Made by a program: the position numbers and the translations under genes. 64,000 bases of DNA, from NCBI GenBank assembly GCA_016234685.1, contig JACRAT010000029.1, positions 62,001-126,000 on the forward strand. Direction: 5' to 3'. This DNA comes from Nitrosomonadales bacterium. Its GTDB lineage: Bacteria; Pseudomonadota; Gammaproteobacteria; Burkholderiales; Gallionellaceae. This document shows, piece after piece, positions 1 through 7,498 of the stretch. A model generated the notes under the pieces. It was given only the letters and a program-made list of their open reading frames with translations. It was not told the origin of the DNA and made no database searches. Numbering within the stretch: the stretch's first letter is position 1; each line of letters starts with the position of its first letter.

Positions 1-488
1 AAGGCGGCGCAATCGCTCAGGCCGCCACTAAATATGCCCCGGCCCTTGGTGGCGCAGCAAAATTTGCAGGCCGTGCCAGTGTCGCTGGAGTTGGTGCGCT
101 GGCGGGCGGGTATGTACTTGATAAGACCTTCGGCGAGGATTCGGTCATTTCCCGCTACGGCTCCAGCGCGTTCAACGGTGCTGCCATTGGCGCGACTGTT
201 GGCAGCATCGTGCCTATCCTCGGAACGGGGATCGGTGCGGCGGTAGGATTGGGCGTCGGTACGCTCTACGAGGGTATCAAGGATCTGCTGAAGCCTGCTG
301 AGCAAAAAACCAATGCTGAGAATGCGAAGGCTCAGGAGCCGCCGAAGTCTGCTGAGCAAAAGCCAGTGGATGTGAACGCAAAGATTATGGTCGGGCTGGC
401 TCCGGGGTTGGTGTTGCAGAGCCAGTCGGTTAAATCCTCTGGCGGCGGTGTCAATGTGAACACCGGCAGCATGTGGAGCACGCCATGA
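1..488 (+). CDS. Mu-like tail tape measure protein, C-terminal end (partial)
   Basis: The open frame enters from the left edge (frame 3) and stops at 486-488, so only about 161 C-terminal residues are visible. They are Gly/Ala-rich and hydrophobic (an AGVGALAGGY-type stretch, then IVPILGTGIGAAVG), then a charged Lys/Glu/Gln linker (AEQKTNAENAK) and a Gly/Asn-rich tail. This pattern is usual for the end of phage tape measure proteins, which set tail length. The assignment rests mainly on position: it lies directly before the N/gp43-type gene in Mu gene order, and its stop overlaps that gene's ATG. The N-terminus and length cannot be judged. Confidence 0.7.
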   Translation, partial: GGAIAQAATKYAPALGGAAKFAGRASVAGVGALAGGYVLDKTFGEDSVISRYGSSAFNGAAIGATVGSIVPILGTGIGAAVGLGVGTLYEGIKDLLKPAEQKTNAENAKAQEPPKSAEQKPVDVNAKIMVGLAPGLVLQSQSVKSSGGGVNVNTGSMWSTP

Positions 489-1660
489 GCTGGCGCGACC
501 GCATGGTGACGGCTTCATTCCGTGGGAATCAGTTCCTGACGGAAAGCCACGATACAAAGGGTGGGCGGCGGCTCATCGTGCATGAATATCCGGGGGCCGA
601 GGAGCCTGTGGTCGAAGACCTCGGTGGCAAGGCTGGCGAGTTTCACCTGACGGCCTATTTCATCGGGCCGGATTATGACCTGTCCCGTGATGCGTTTCTG
701 CTGGCGTTGAATACGCCAGGAGCGGAATGGCTCTATCACCCGTGGCGCGGGCCGTTATGGGTGTGCGCCCGCGATTGGTCGGTCAGCGAGAGCAACGACC
801 GGGGCGGCTATTGCGCCATCAGCGTGAATTTTGTGCCGGGCGGTATGGTTCAGTCGATATTGGTAGACCGAACCGATACCGCAGCGGAAAAAATCAAAGG
901 GTTTGGAGTGATGCAGGATCTCGCTCTGGAACCCATGTCGTCGACCAGCACCGAGAGCATGATCGCCACCGTGCGCGCTCAACTTGATCGCGTGCGCAAT
1001 TTGCTTTCTCTTTCGTCCTTGCCATTGAGCTGGATCAGTCAGGCTCGTATCCTGATCGACGGGATCAAGGGAGACATGGCTGCATTGCTGGCTACCCCCT
1101 CTGATTACGCAGCTGCGTTGAGGTCGCTCTCTGACTTGCTGGGGGCTGGTGATACGCAGGCATCACTCACCTCTTCTCGCCTTGCGGCCAGCGGCATTGC
1201 CGATACTGCATTGCCGCTGGCCATCGATAATTTGGTGGCCATGAGCAATATCCCGGTGGTCATGCCGGGTGGTGCGGGTGACTCTCCAGCACTGCGCATC
1301 AATCTGGCCCGCGAGGCCGATCTCCGTAACCGGCTGCTGCTGATCAGTGCTGCTCAACTGGCCCTCGCTGATTACCGTGTGGCGGCAGACCGGGACGCGG
1401 CGCTGGCCAGCGTTGTGGGCGGTATCGACAGGCTGCTGCCAAGCATGGGCGATGCGGTGTTTCAGGCGGCACTGGATTGCCGTGCGGCGCTGATCGATGC
1501 GCTACTGGCGCAGCAGCTTGATCCGGCGTCTGTGCGCGACATCGTGTCGCCTTTGCCGGCCACGGTGCTGGCTCACCGTTTTGAGATGGCAGAGGATGCG
1601 TTTATTGCCGCTAACCGAGTGCGCCACCCGCTATTCGTTAAGGGGCGGGTATATGGATAG
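485..1660 (+). CDS. Mu N/gp43-like DNA circularization / tail protein
   Basis: About 391 residues. The start at 485 (MSWRDRMVTASFRG) is preferred because it overlaps the previous stop as ATGA; an in-frame ATG at 473 is possible. The N-terminal ~100 residues (FRG-x-x-F, EYPGAEEP, EFHLTAYFIGPDYD, WLYHPWRGPLWV) match the DNA-circularization N-terminal domain found in Mu N and its relatives. The rest is mostly helical and poorly conserved. In Mu this is a tail/baseplate structural protein that also helps circularise injected DNA. It sits between tape measure and the P hub as in Mu. Confidence 0.85.
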   Translation: MSWRDRMVTASFRGNQFLTESHDTKGGRRLIVHEYPGAEEPVVEDLGGKAGEFHLTAYFIGPDYDLSRDAFLLALNTPGAEWLYHPWRGPLWVCARDWSVSESNDRGGYCAISVNFVPGGMVQSILVDRTDTAAEKIKGFGVMQDLALEPMSSTSTESMIATVRAQLDRVRNLLSLSSLPLSWISQARILIDGIKGDMAALLATPSDYAAALRSLSDLLGAGDTQASLTSSRLAASGIADTALPLAIDNLVAMSNIPVVMPGGAGDSPALRINLAREADLRNRLLLISAAQLALADYRVAADRDAALASVVGGIDRLLPSMGDAVFQAALDCRAALIDALLAQQLDPASVRDIVSPLPATVLAHRFEMAEDAFIAANRVRHPLFVKGRVYG

Positions 1661-2663
1661 CGTGGTGGAAATACGCTTTGATGGCCAGCGTTACGGCTTT
1701 TGGCAGAGCGTCAGTATCAGAGAGTCTGTCGATGATCTTTGTGCCTCGGTCAGCTTGGGAATCACGCTGAACGGCACGGGCGAGCCGTTGACGCTATCGG
1801 CCAACACCGTGGTGCAGGTGCTGGTCGATGGTGAGCTGGCCACTACGATCAGGGCGGGCAAGGTAAGCCGCGCGGTCGGCGCGACGGATCACACTATACG
1901 TGTGGATGCCCGGTCACTGGCGCGTGAACTGGTGGATTGCCAGTACTCCAAGACGCTCTCCGCATTGCGGCTGGGTGAGGTGGTGAAGAGTATTTGTAGC
2001 ACGTTCAAAGTGCCTGTGAAGATCGCTGCTGAGACGGCTATCGTGCCGGAGTTTTCGATGCAGTGCGAGGTTCCGGCCAATGCGCTCATCAACGCGGCGC
2101 GCGTGGCCAATTTGTTGCTGTATCCACAGCCGGATGGTGGACTGATTCTGGTGGCGCCGGACAACTCTGCTCCGGTCGCTACGCTGGTGTACGGTGAGCA
2201 TATCAAGCACTACGAGCTGGTCGATGACTATGATCTGCGGTTTTCTGAGTATGTGGTCAAGAGCTTCGACTACGAAGGCGGTGCGGCGCTGAAGGGGGCG
2301 GTGAAGGATGGGGGAATAAGATTCTTCCGCCCGCTGCATATCGTGGCAGATCGTCATAGTGGTGGGATTGGAAGCTGTGCCAGGCGCGCGGAGCTGGAGC
2401 GCAATCGCCGTTTGGCCAGAGCGCATGGGATTGTGCTTGAGGTGCAGGGGTGGCGGCACGCTATGGGAATATGGCGAGTCAATACGCAGGTGCGGGTGGT
2501 CATCCCGCATGAGGGGATCGACGGGGTGTTCCTGATCGGTGAGCGCACGTTTGGCCAAGATGAGAAGTCTGGATCGGTGACTCATCTGAAACTGATGCAC
2601 CGCAATGCCTTTGTCGGTGAGTCACCGAAGAAATCCAAACGTAGTGCGGGGGCAAGAAAATGA
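1653..2663 (+). CDS. Mu P/gp44-like baseplate hub protein
   Basis: 336 residues starting at ATG 1653 (MDSVVEIRFDGQRYGFW), behind a purine-rich AAGGGGCGGG ribosome site and overlapping the upstream stop by 8 bases. An early beta-rich region (VQVLVDGELA, AGKVSRAVGATDHTI) and a middle LVDCQYSK segment followed by a second beta-barrel-like domain are typical of phage late control/hub proteins of the Mu P and T4 gp27 type. It should form the central tail hub to which the spike attaches. Position before the V-type spike gene supports this. The downstream ATG overlaps its stop. Confidence 0.85.
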   Translation: MDSVVEIRFDGQRYGFWQSVSIRESVDDLCASVSLGITLNGTGEPLTLSANTVVQVLVDGELATTIRAGKVSRAVGATDHTIRVDARSLARELVDCQYSKTLSALRLGEVVKSICSTFKVPVKIAAETAIVPEFSMQCEVPANALINAARVANLLLYPQPDGGLILVAPDNSAPVATLVYGEHIKHYELVDDYDLRFSEYVVKSFDYEGGAALKGAVKDGGIRFFRPLHIVADRHSGGIGSCARRAELERNRRLARAHGIVLEVQGWRHAMGIWRVNTQVRVVIPHEGIDGVFLIGERTFGQDEKSGSVTHLKLMHRNAFVGESPKKSKRSAGARK

Positions 2664-3235
2664 TGCGGCAGATCTGGAATCGGGTGCAATTGCTCTGTGC
2701 TCAGGGCGTGGTGACATTGCTGGGCGCAGACAAGGTGCAGGTGCGTGTGTTGGATGGTGAGACGCTGGGCAATATCGACCGTGCCGAGCCGTATGGGTTT
2801 AGCTACCGCCCAAAGGGAGGTAGTCGGGCCTATCTGTTCTTTCCGGCTGGAGATCGATCTCATGGGGTTGCGCTGGTGATCGGCGACAAGCGCTACCAGA
2901 TGGACTTGCAGGAGGGTGAGGTCGCATTGCATGACGACGAGGGCAACCATGTCCTGTTAAAGCGTGGCGGCGTGATCGAGGTAAAGGCTACGACTAAAGT
3001 GATCGCAGCTACTCCGCTGTTCGAGACGACGGGTGATGCTCTGATCGGCGGGAATCTGACAGTGTCAGGCGTGACGGCATCGGCAGGCGGGTATACCGGC
3101 GCAGATGGGGCCGCCGCCGCGATGCAGGGTGGGCTAGATGTGACGGGGACGCTCACCGCGAATGGTGTAGACGTGAGCGATGCTCATACGCATACCAGCT
3201 CCACTCCTGGCACGCCAACCTCGGGAGTGAATTGA
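2660..3235 (+). CDS. Mu V/gp45-like baseplate assembly / tail spike protein
   Basis: 191 residues; two adjacent ATGs (2660, 2663) overlap the previous stop. The N-terminal OB-fold-like part (VQVRVLDGE, GFSYRPKGGSRAYLFFPAG, VALVIGDKRY) and central repeat-like strands (FETTGDALIGGNLTVSG) match phage baseplate assembly protein V. The end reads SDAHTHTSSTPGTPTSGVN, the usual H-x-H metal-binding tip of these central spikes, which in relatives coordinates iron at the membrane-piercing apex. Product: trimeric puncturing spike under the tail tube. Confidence 0.9.
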   Translation: MMRQIWNRVQLLCAQGVVTLLGADKVQVRVLDGETLGNIDRAEPYGFSYRPKGGSRAYLFFPAGDRSHGVALVIGDKRYQMDLQEGEVALHDDEGNHVLLKRGGVIEVKATTKVIAATPLFETTGDALIGGNLTVSGVTASAGGYTGADGAAAAMQGGLDVTGTLTANGVDVSDAHTHTSSTPGTPTSGVN

Positions 3236-3633
3236 TGCTGAAACTGGTGCAAACAGATAACGGTGTTTTCGATTTGGCATTCGATGCTCCGGCGCTGACC
3301 GACGATTTTTCAGCCGTTGAAACGCTGGTTTATGCAGCGATTTTCACCGATGCAGAAGCGCCCATTTCCCGTGAACCGAACCGTTATGAGCGGCGCGGTT
3401 GGTGGGCCGCGCCAGCCAAGGGCAGCGCGCTTTGGCATGTGCGTCGCCAGCCTCTGGGTAGTGCCGCTCGTTTGGAGACGCTGGCGATGATCGCCGATGC
3501 ACTTACGGCGCATGGCTTGACCCAAGTTAAAGTTACCGAGCTGACCGGCTCGGAGGGAAATGTTTCCAGCGTATATATTCAGGCTACGGGACTACACAAT
3601 GGACGCCAGTTCATTGTGAAAGTCCCGCTGTGA
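3235..3633 (+). CDS. Mu W/gp46-like baseplate wedge protein
   Basis: About 132 residues. ATG 3235 overlaps the previous stop (TGATG); a TTG three bases earlier is less likely. The sequence shows the Gp46 family pattern: an early DDFSAVETLVYAAIFTDAEAP stretch, a Trp-rich segment (RRGWWAAP) and ending FIVKVPL. Proteins of this family resemble the T4 gp25 lysozyme-like wedge component and link hub to wedge. It is flanked by V and gp47 homologues exactly as in Mu. Confidence 0.85.
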   Translation: MLKLVQTDNGVFDLAFDAPALTDDFSAVETLVYAAIFTDAEAPISREPNRYERRGWWAAPAKGSALWHVRRQPLGSAARLETLAMIADALTAHGLTQVKVTELTGSEGNVSSVYIQATGLHNGRQFIVKVPL

Positions 3634-4682
3634 CCCCTTACGTCCGCCCGGCCTATCAAGTATTACTTGCGCGTATAGAAAGCGATCTTTCGGCTATGCC
3701 GGTTGTGTTGCGCCAACCGCTGGCCGCGATGTGGGCGCGTGCATGTAGCGGAATGCATGGGCATCTCGACTGGATCGCCGCGCAGTGTTCCCCCTTGACT
3801 TGTGAGCTTGAGCGCCTGTACGACTGGGCGGCGCTCTACCATGTAGATCGTTTGCTGGCGACCGCAGCCGAAGGGAGCGTGCTGGCGACGGGTAATGTAG
3901 GGTCTAGGCTGTTGGCCGGGACGTTGATGCGCGGCCAGAACGAGCTGGATTATGTTGTTTTGACCGCCAAAACGCTTGTGGCGGGCAATACGTCGGTGTC
4001 TATACGCTGCCAGACTAAGGGAATTGCGGGAAATCTGGTATCAGGGCAAACGCTGACATTGATTGATCCCGTTGCGGGGGTTAACAGCACGCTGACCGTT
4101 GGAAATCTTGGCGTTGGCGGAGGGGAAGCTGAGGAGCTGCTGAATACTTGGCGCGCCCGCGTGGCAGATGAGTGGCGCACGATGGTTTCGAGCGGCGGGC
4201 GTTCGGGCAAGCCTGCTGACTATAGATTCTGGGCCAAGAGCGCTCATCCATCTGTTACAGGTGCGATTGTACAACCTCATGCGCTGGGGGCGGGATCGGT
4301 GCTGGTTAGGCCTGTTTGCAATGGATTGCTCAATCGCTTGCCGACTCAAACCGTGTTGGATGCGGTTTCGGCCTATTTGGCTACTATCGCTCCGGCTGTG
4401 TCGGATTATCGTGTTGCGGCTCCTGTTGTATCCCCTGTCACGTTAACCATGCACCTGCTGCCAGCCGTTGATACCGCCGCCAATCGTGCGGCGATATTTG
4501 ATGCGCTGGATACGCTGGTGCTATCTAAGGTCGGAACTGATCTCACAACCTTGCAATTGCTCTGGGCCGAAGTGGATACCGCCATCTCTACCATTACATC
4601 TCAGTACACCTTGGACGAGTCTGTCGCCATCGTATGGGCAGCGCACGAAGTTCCTGTGCTACGCCCAATCAGTTGGGTATAA
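3630..4682 (+). CDS. Mu gp47-like baseplate J family protein
   Basis: 350 residues from a GTG start that overlaps the preceding stop. It has the baseplate J pattern: helical N-terminus (MPVVLRQPLAAMWARA, HLDWIAAQCSPLTCELERLYDWA), a Gly-rich central beta domain (GSVLATGNVGSRLLAGTLM, GVGGGEAEELLNTWRARVADEWR) and a C-terminal region with PVTLTMHLLPA and YTLDESVAI. Such proteins form the main baseplate wedge structure. Its stop is followed two bases later by the gp48-like start. Confidence 0.9.
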   Translation: MTPYVRPAYQVLLARIESDLSAMPVVLRQPLAAMWARACSGMHGHLDWIAAQCSPLTCELERLYDWAALYHVDRLLATAAEGSVLATGNVGSRLLAGTLMRGQNELDYVVLTAKTLVAGNTSVSIRCQTKGIAGNLVSGQTLTLIDPVAGVNSTLTVGNLGVGGGEAEELLNTWRARVADEWRTMVSSGGRSGKPADYRFWAKSAHPSVTGAIVQPHALGAGSVLVRPVCNGLLNRLPTQTVLDAVSAYLATIAPAVSDYRVAAPVVSPVTLTMHLLPAVDTAANRAAIFDALDTLVLSKVGTDLTTLQLLWAEVDTAISTITSQYTLDESVAIVWAAHEVPVLRPISWV

Positions 4683-4684
4683 CG

Positions 4685-5257
4685 ATGCAACTGCCAGTTT
4701 ATTCCCCCAGCGATTACGCCGACGCGCAGCGTGATCTGCTGCCACCGGGCGCAGCTTTCGATTGGCCGCAAGGCGGATTCGGCAGAACACTGCTGAATGG
4801 CATGGGCGCTGAACTTGCCAGAATCGGCGTCGATGCTCAAACCGTGCTGGATAGCGCGATCACGACACATCAGCCCAAATACAGCAGCTGGCATATCAGA
4901 GAGTATCGGCGCGTAGCTCAAGAGGCGATTGCGGGAGTGACGGAGACCTTGCCGAGAAAAGCTTTTCGGGTGGGAAGCCGAGTGGGTGATCGGTTATGGA
5001 GCAGCGCAGCACCTACGCTCAATTTCCCGGTCGAGCTGGTGCGGGTGGATCACCGTTTGGGCAGGTTCTGTGTCGGAAGTCATGTCGGCGATCAATTATG
5101 GAGCGCTGATCGGCGCTATATGTTGCGCGTGCGCTATTACCGTTCGGTGGTTAACCCCAAGCTTCTGTGGGACGCGCTCACGGCGTTCAAGCAAGCTCAT
5201 GTGTACTTATGGTTTGAAGACATTACTGGAGCAGGAGGAAATTATGGAGAGAATTAA
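4685..5257 (+). CDS. Mu gp48-like tail protein (YmfQ/DUF2313 family)
   Basis: 190 residues starting at ATG 4685 (MQLPVYSPSDYADAQRDLLPPG). The LLPPGAAFDWPQ motif near the N-terminus and the later VGDRLWS / LRVRYYRSVVNP pattern are typical of the YmfQ-like DUF2313 family, which sits between gp47 and the tail fibre in Mu-like phages and probably connects fibre to baseplate. The short stretch VGSRVGDRLWS is echoed 30 residues later as VGSHVGDQLWS, a small internal duplication. The stop lies 14 bases inside the fibre gene. Confidence 0.85.
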   Translation: MQLPVYSPSDYADAQRDLLPPGAAFDWPQGGFGRTLLNGMGAELARIGVDAQTVLDSAITTHQPKYSSWHIREYRRVAQEAIAGVTETLPRKAFRVGSRVGDRLWSSAAPTLNFPVELVRVDHRLGRFCVGSHVGDQLWSADRRYMLRVRYYRSVVNPKLLWDALTAFKQAHVYLWFEDITGAGGNYGEN

Positions 5258-6665
5258 GGCGGCAGGTCATGTGAATAATCGGTTCGTAGCCGAGGACATT
5301 GCGACCAATCGCCCGCCAACAGAGGTCGATGCAGATTTTATGAACTCCATTCAGGAGGAAGTTTGCGGCGTCATCGAGGGGGTGGGTATCGCGCTTAATG
5401 CGGCTTCTCGCACCCAACTGTTCGAGGCAATCAAATCGATGCTGGTCAATCGGAATTTCGCGGGACTGATGCGTAAGATGACGCCACTTGGCGGTGCGCA
5501 GGTGCGTGAGTATGTGGATCAGGTCGCGGCCACCACGGGGAATATCGAGATCGGCATCGCTTTCAACTGCTCCGTCAGCGCAGCAGGTGTATGGGCTGGC
5601 CGTGACATAGCCGACATCTGCTGGCTGGAGAAGTGGAGCGATATCGGGGGCGTCAAGGAGTTCTGGTATGCGCCGACCGCTGCGGCGGGTGTCGTTCCGA
5701 CATGGACGAAGGTGTTCTCCATCGATACGGTGAATGGGGCAATCAGCTCCGGCCTGATCAAGCAGCAGTTCGCAGGATTGGCACGCCAGATGACGCCACT
5801 TGGCGGTGCGCAGGTCAGGGAATTCGCTGATCAGGTGGCCGCCACGACTGGCAATATCGAGTTCGGAATTGCGTTTAATTGTGACGTTTCCGCCGCAGGC
5901 GTATGGGCTGGCCGTGACATATCCGACATCTGCTGGCTGGAGAAGTGGAGCGACCTTGGTGGGGTCAAGGAATTCTGGGTGGCCCCGACCGCTGCTGCCG
6001 GAGTTGTTCCTGTCTGGACGCGGGTATTCTGGATCGACATGGCTAACGGGATCGTTTATGCCCCGACGATGGCTGCCGGAACCAATACGCAAGCGGTGGC
6101 TTCGACCGCTTTTGTGCAGACGGCACTGGCAGCGAAAGCGCCGCTGGCAAGCCCAGCTCTGACAGGTGTTCCAACCGCGCCAACGGCAGCGGCTGGAACC
6201 AACACAACGCAGCTATCAACGACTGCATTCGTGCAGGCGGCTATCGTGCCAAAAGCACCGCTGGCCAGCCCGGCTTTTACTGGTGCTCCAACCGTTCCTA
6301 CAGCGGCTGCCGGGACTAATACGACTCAGGCGGCTTCCACCGCTTTTGTGCAGGGGGAACTGGCAACCCAAGGCTCAATCGGTGTCGGTCAGACTTGGCA
6401 GGATGTACTTACTTCTAGAGCGGCTGGGACGGTCTATACCAATACCACCGGGAGACCAATTTCCGTATCCGTGACGTGCTCGGTGAGTAGTTCCGGTACC
6501 AACACCTCGTCCATGCTGGTCAACGGTGTAACGGTTGCACAGGCCGGAGTGGGTTACGGGACGTCTCAATTTTTAAGCGCCATCGTCCCGCCCAATGCTA
6601 CATATCAAGTGACGTTGGTCGGGACTGCTACCGCCTCCGTTGGGCCGTGGAAAGAGTTACGTTAA
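5244..6665 (+). CDS. Phage tail fibre protein with internal duplication
   Basis: 473 residues from ATG 5244, behind a strong GCAGGAGG site and overlapping gp48. Residues 1-70 form a fibre N-terminus (DADFMNSIQEEVCGVIEG). Two consecutive ~100-residue copies follow (about 72-175 and 176-271), each carrying MTPLGGAQVRE, VWAGRDI and ICWLEKWSD. Next come phage-fibre collagen-like repeats with the core KAPLASPALTGVPTAP (about 272-372). The C-terminal domain starts VGQTWQDVLTSRAAGT, a common receptor-binding tip in Mu- and P2-like fibres. It should mediate host recognition. No invertase gene or alternative fibre cassette follows. Confidence 0.9.
   Translation: MERIKAAGHVNNRFVAEDIATNRPPTEVDADFMNSIQEEVCGVIEGVGIALNAASRTQLFEAIKSMLVNRNFAGLMRKMTPLGGAQVREYVDQVAATTGNIEIGIAFNCSVSAAGVWAGRDIADICWLEKWSDIGGVKEFWYAPTAAAGVVPTWTKVFSIDTVNGAISSGLIKQQFAGLARQMTPLGGAQVREFADQVAATTGNIEFGIAFNCDVSAAGVWAGRDISDICWLEKWSDLGGVKEFWVAPTAAAGVVPVWTRVFWIDMANGIVYAPTMAAGTNTQAVASTAFVQTALAAKAPLASPALTGVPTAPTAAAGTNTTQLSTTAFVQAAIVPKAPLASPAFTGAPTVPTAAAGTNTTQAASTAFVQGELATQGSIGVGQTWQDVLTSRAAGTVYTNTTGRPISVSVTCSVSSSGTNTSSMLVNGVTVAQAGVGYGTSQFLSAIVPPNATYQVTLVGTATASVGPWKELR
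5457..6056 (+). repeat. Tandem duplication inside the tail fibre gene
   Basis: Copies at 5457-5768 and 5769-6056 encode nearly identical ~100-residue domains. Stretches such as ggcggtgcgcaggt and gtatgggctggccgtgacat are identical between copies, pointing to a fairly recent duplication. The copies differ mainly at EIGIAFNCSV/EFGIAFNCDV and at the junctions. Confidence 0.9.
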
Positions 6666-6674
6666 TAAGGAGCA

Positions 6675-7055
6675 ATGATGCTTAATTTTGTGAATCCATC
6701 GACAGGCGAGTGTTTCTCATACGAGGAGGATGTTGACCAAGACTGGCTAGCCGTTGAGATTTCCAGCCGGGGTCTGGTTTCTTGCCCACCCCGCCCATCA
6801 GTGAACCATACATGGGATGTAATCAGCGGATGCTGGCTCGAAGATACTGCGGCACGGGATGAAGCTCTCACAAATGAAGCACGCGCAGGCCGTGACCTGC
6901 TGATCACGGCCTGCGACTGGACGGTGTTGCCCGATGCGCCGCTGACCGCCAGCAAAAAAACCGAGTGGAAGGCCTACCGGCAGGCGCTGCGTGATCTCAC
7001 CAGTCAGGCCGGATTCCCGCAGATGATTGATTGGCCGGTGATGCCCGTTAAGTAG
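6675..7055 (+). CDS. Tail fibre assembly chaperone-like protein
   Basis: 126 residues (or 125 from the second ATG at 6678) with AAGGAG immediately upstream. The C-terminal half carries the classic fibre-assembly chaperone pattern: RDLLITACDWTVLPDAPLT, KKTEWKAYRQALRDL, then a FPQMIDWPVMP tail. This is shared with Mu U/gp50 and P2 G C-termini. It would fold or attach the fibre encoded just upstream. The N-terminal half (NPSTGECFSYEED) is variable, as usual for a part matched to its own fibre. Confidence 0.85.
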   Translation: MMLNFVNPSTGECFSYEEDVDQDWLAVEISSRGLVSCPPRPSVNHTWDVISGCWLEDTAARDEALTNEARAGRDLLITACDWTVLPDAPLTASKKTEWKAYRQALRDLTSQAGFPQMIDWPVMPVK

Positions 7056-7188
7056 TAAAGAGACGGTGCGACGGCTGAAGGTGATTCCCGCACCTACAGC
7101 CGCCACCTCCCGCAGACTGATCCTGCGTTTGGCCGAGGCACCGTGCTGTGATCACAGCGGGCCGGAGGCTATCACGCGGAAGTGGTCG
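7056..7188 (+). promoter_or_regulatory. Leader region upstream of com, with palindrome
   Basis: A 133-bp gap without a convincing gene. It contains a perfect 14-bp palindrome at 7145-7158 (GCTGTGATCACAGC) with GATC at its centre, and another GATC at 7119-7122. In Mu, GATC methylation and OxyR govern the com-mom promoter, so a comparable switch is plausible here, but this is inference from position only. No clear -35/-10 pair could be fixed. Confidence 0.35.
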
Positions 7189-7374
7189 ATGGAAACGGTT
7201 AGATGCGGAAGTTGTAACAGGAAGTTGGCCGAGGGCGAGTTCACCCGCTTGGCAATCAAGTGTCCCCGTTGTGGGACGATGAATCAAGTGAAGGCCATCG
7301 AGCCTCCAACCTGCGCGGCCAGATCGCCCAAGACGGAGGCAATAGATGGGCAAATCAACCAAGCCACTCGGTAA
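7189..7374 (+). CDS. com: Com family zinc-finger translational regulator
   Basis: 61 residues from ATG 7189 (METVRCGSCNRKL). It has two CxxC pairs, CGSC near the N-terminus and CPRC about 20 residues later (RLAIKCPRCGTMNQVKA). This is the Mu Com zinc-finger arrangement, in which Com binds mRNA and opens the translation start of mom. The 3' end overlaps the next ORF by 29 bases, echoing the com/mom overlap in Mu. The frame extends upstream to an ATG at 7066, but that extension has no family resemblance. It probably controls translation of the coupled genes behind it. Confidence 0.85.
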   Translation: METVRCGSCNRKLAEGEFTRLAIKCPRCGTMNQVKAIEPPTCAARSPKTEAIDGQINQATR

Positions 7375-7498
7375 AAACGGGTACAAATATCGCGAGCAGT
7401 ACGGCGTGATCATCCTGTGCCGCGACGCACAAGATCAGGAGCAACTCTTTAACAAACTGAAGGCGCAGGGCTACAAGCTGCGAGTGGTGACCGTATGA
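7346..7498 (+). CDS. Small protein (50 aa) in the mom position
   Basis: Not recognised. ATG 7346 follows GGAGG (7334-7338) at good spacing and lies inside com. The product begins MGKSTKPLGKNGYKYREQYG and ends GYKLRVVTV; it is basic, with a Tyr/Lys-rich N-terminus and a predicted beta-alpha-beta pattern (GVIILCRD, QEQLFNKLKAQGYK). Its stop overlaps the ATG of the ATPase fusion (ATGA), so all three frames are coupled. It may be a small partner or leader peptide through which Com control is passed on. A chance ORF is less likely given the ribosome site and tight overlaps. Confidence 0.6.
   Translation: MGKSTKPLGKNGYKYREQYGVIILCRDAQDQEQLFNKLKAQGYKLRVVTV

Noticed and set aside
6666-7188. Search for a Gin-type invertase and invertible fibre segment as in Mu
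   Set aside because: No serine recombinase frame and no inverted crossover sites were found between the fibre genes and com.
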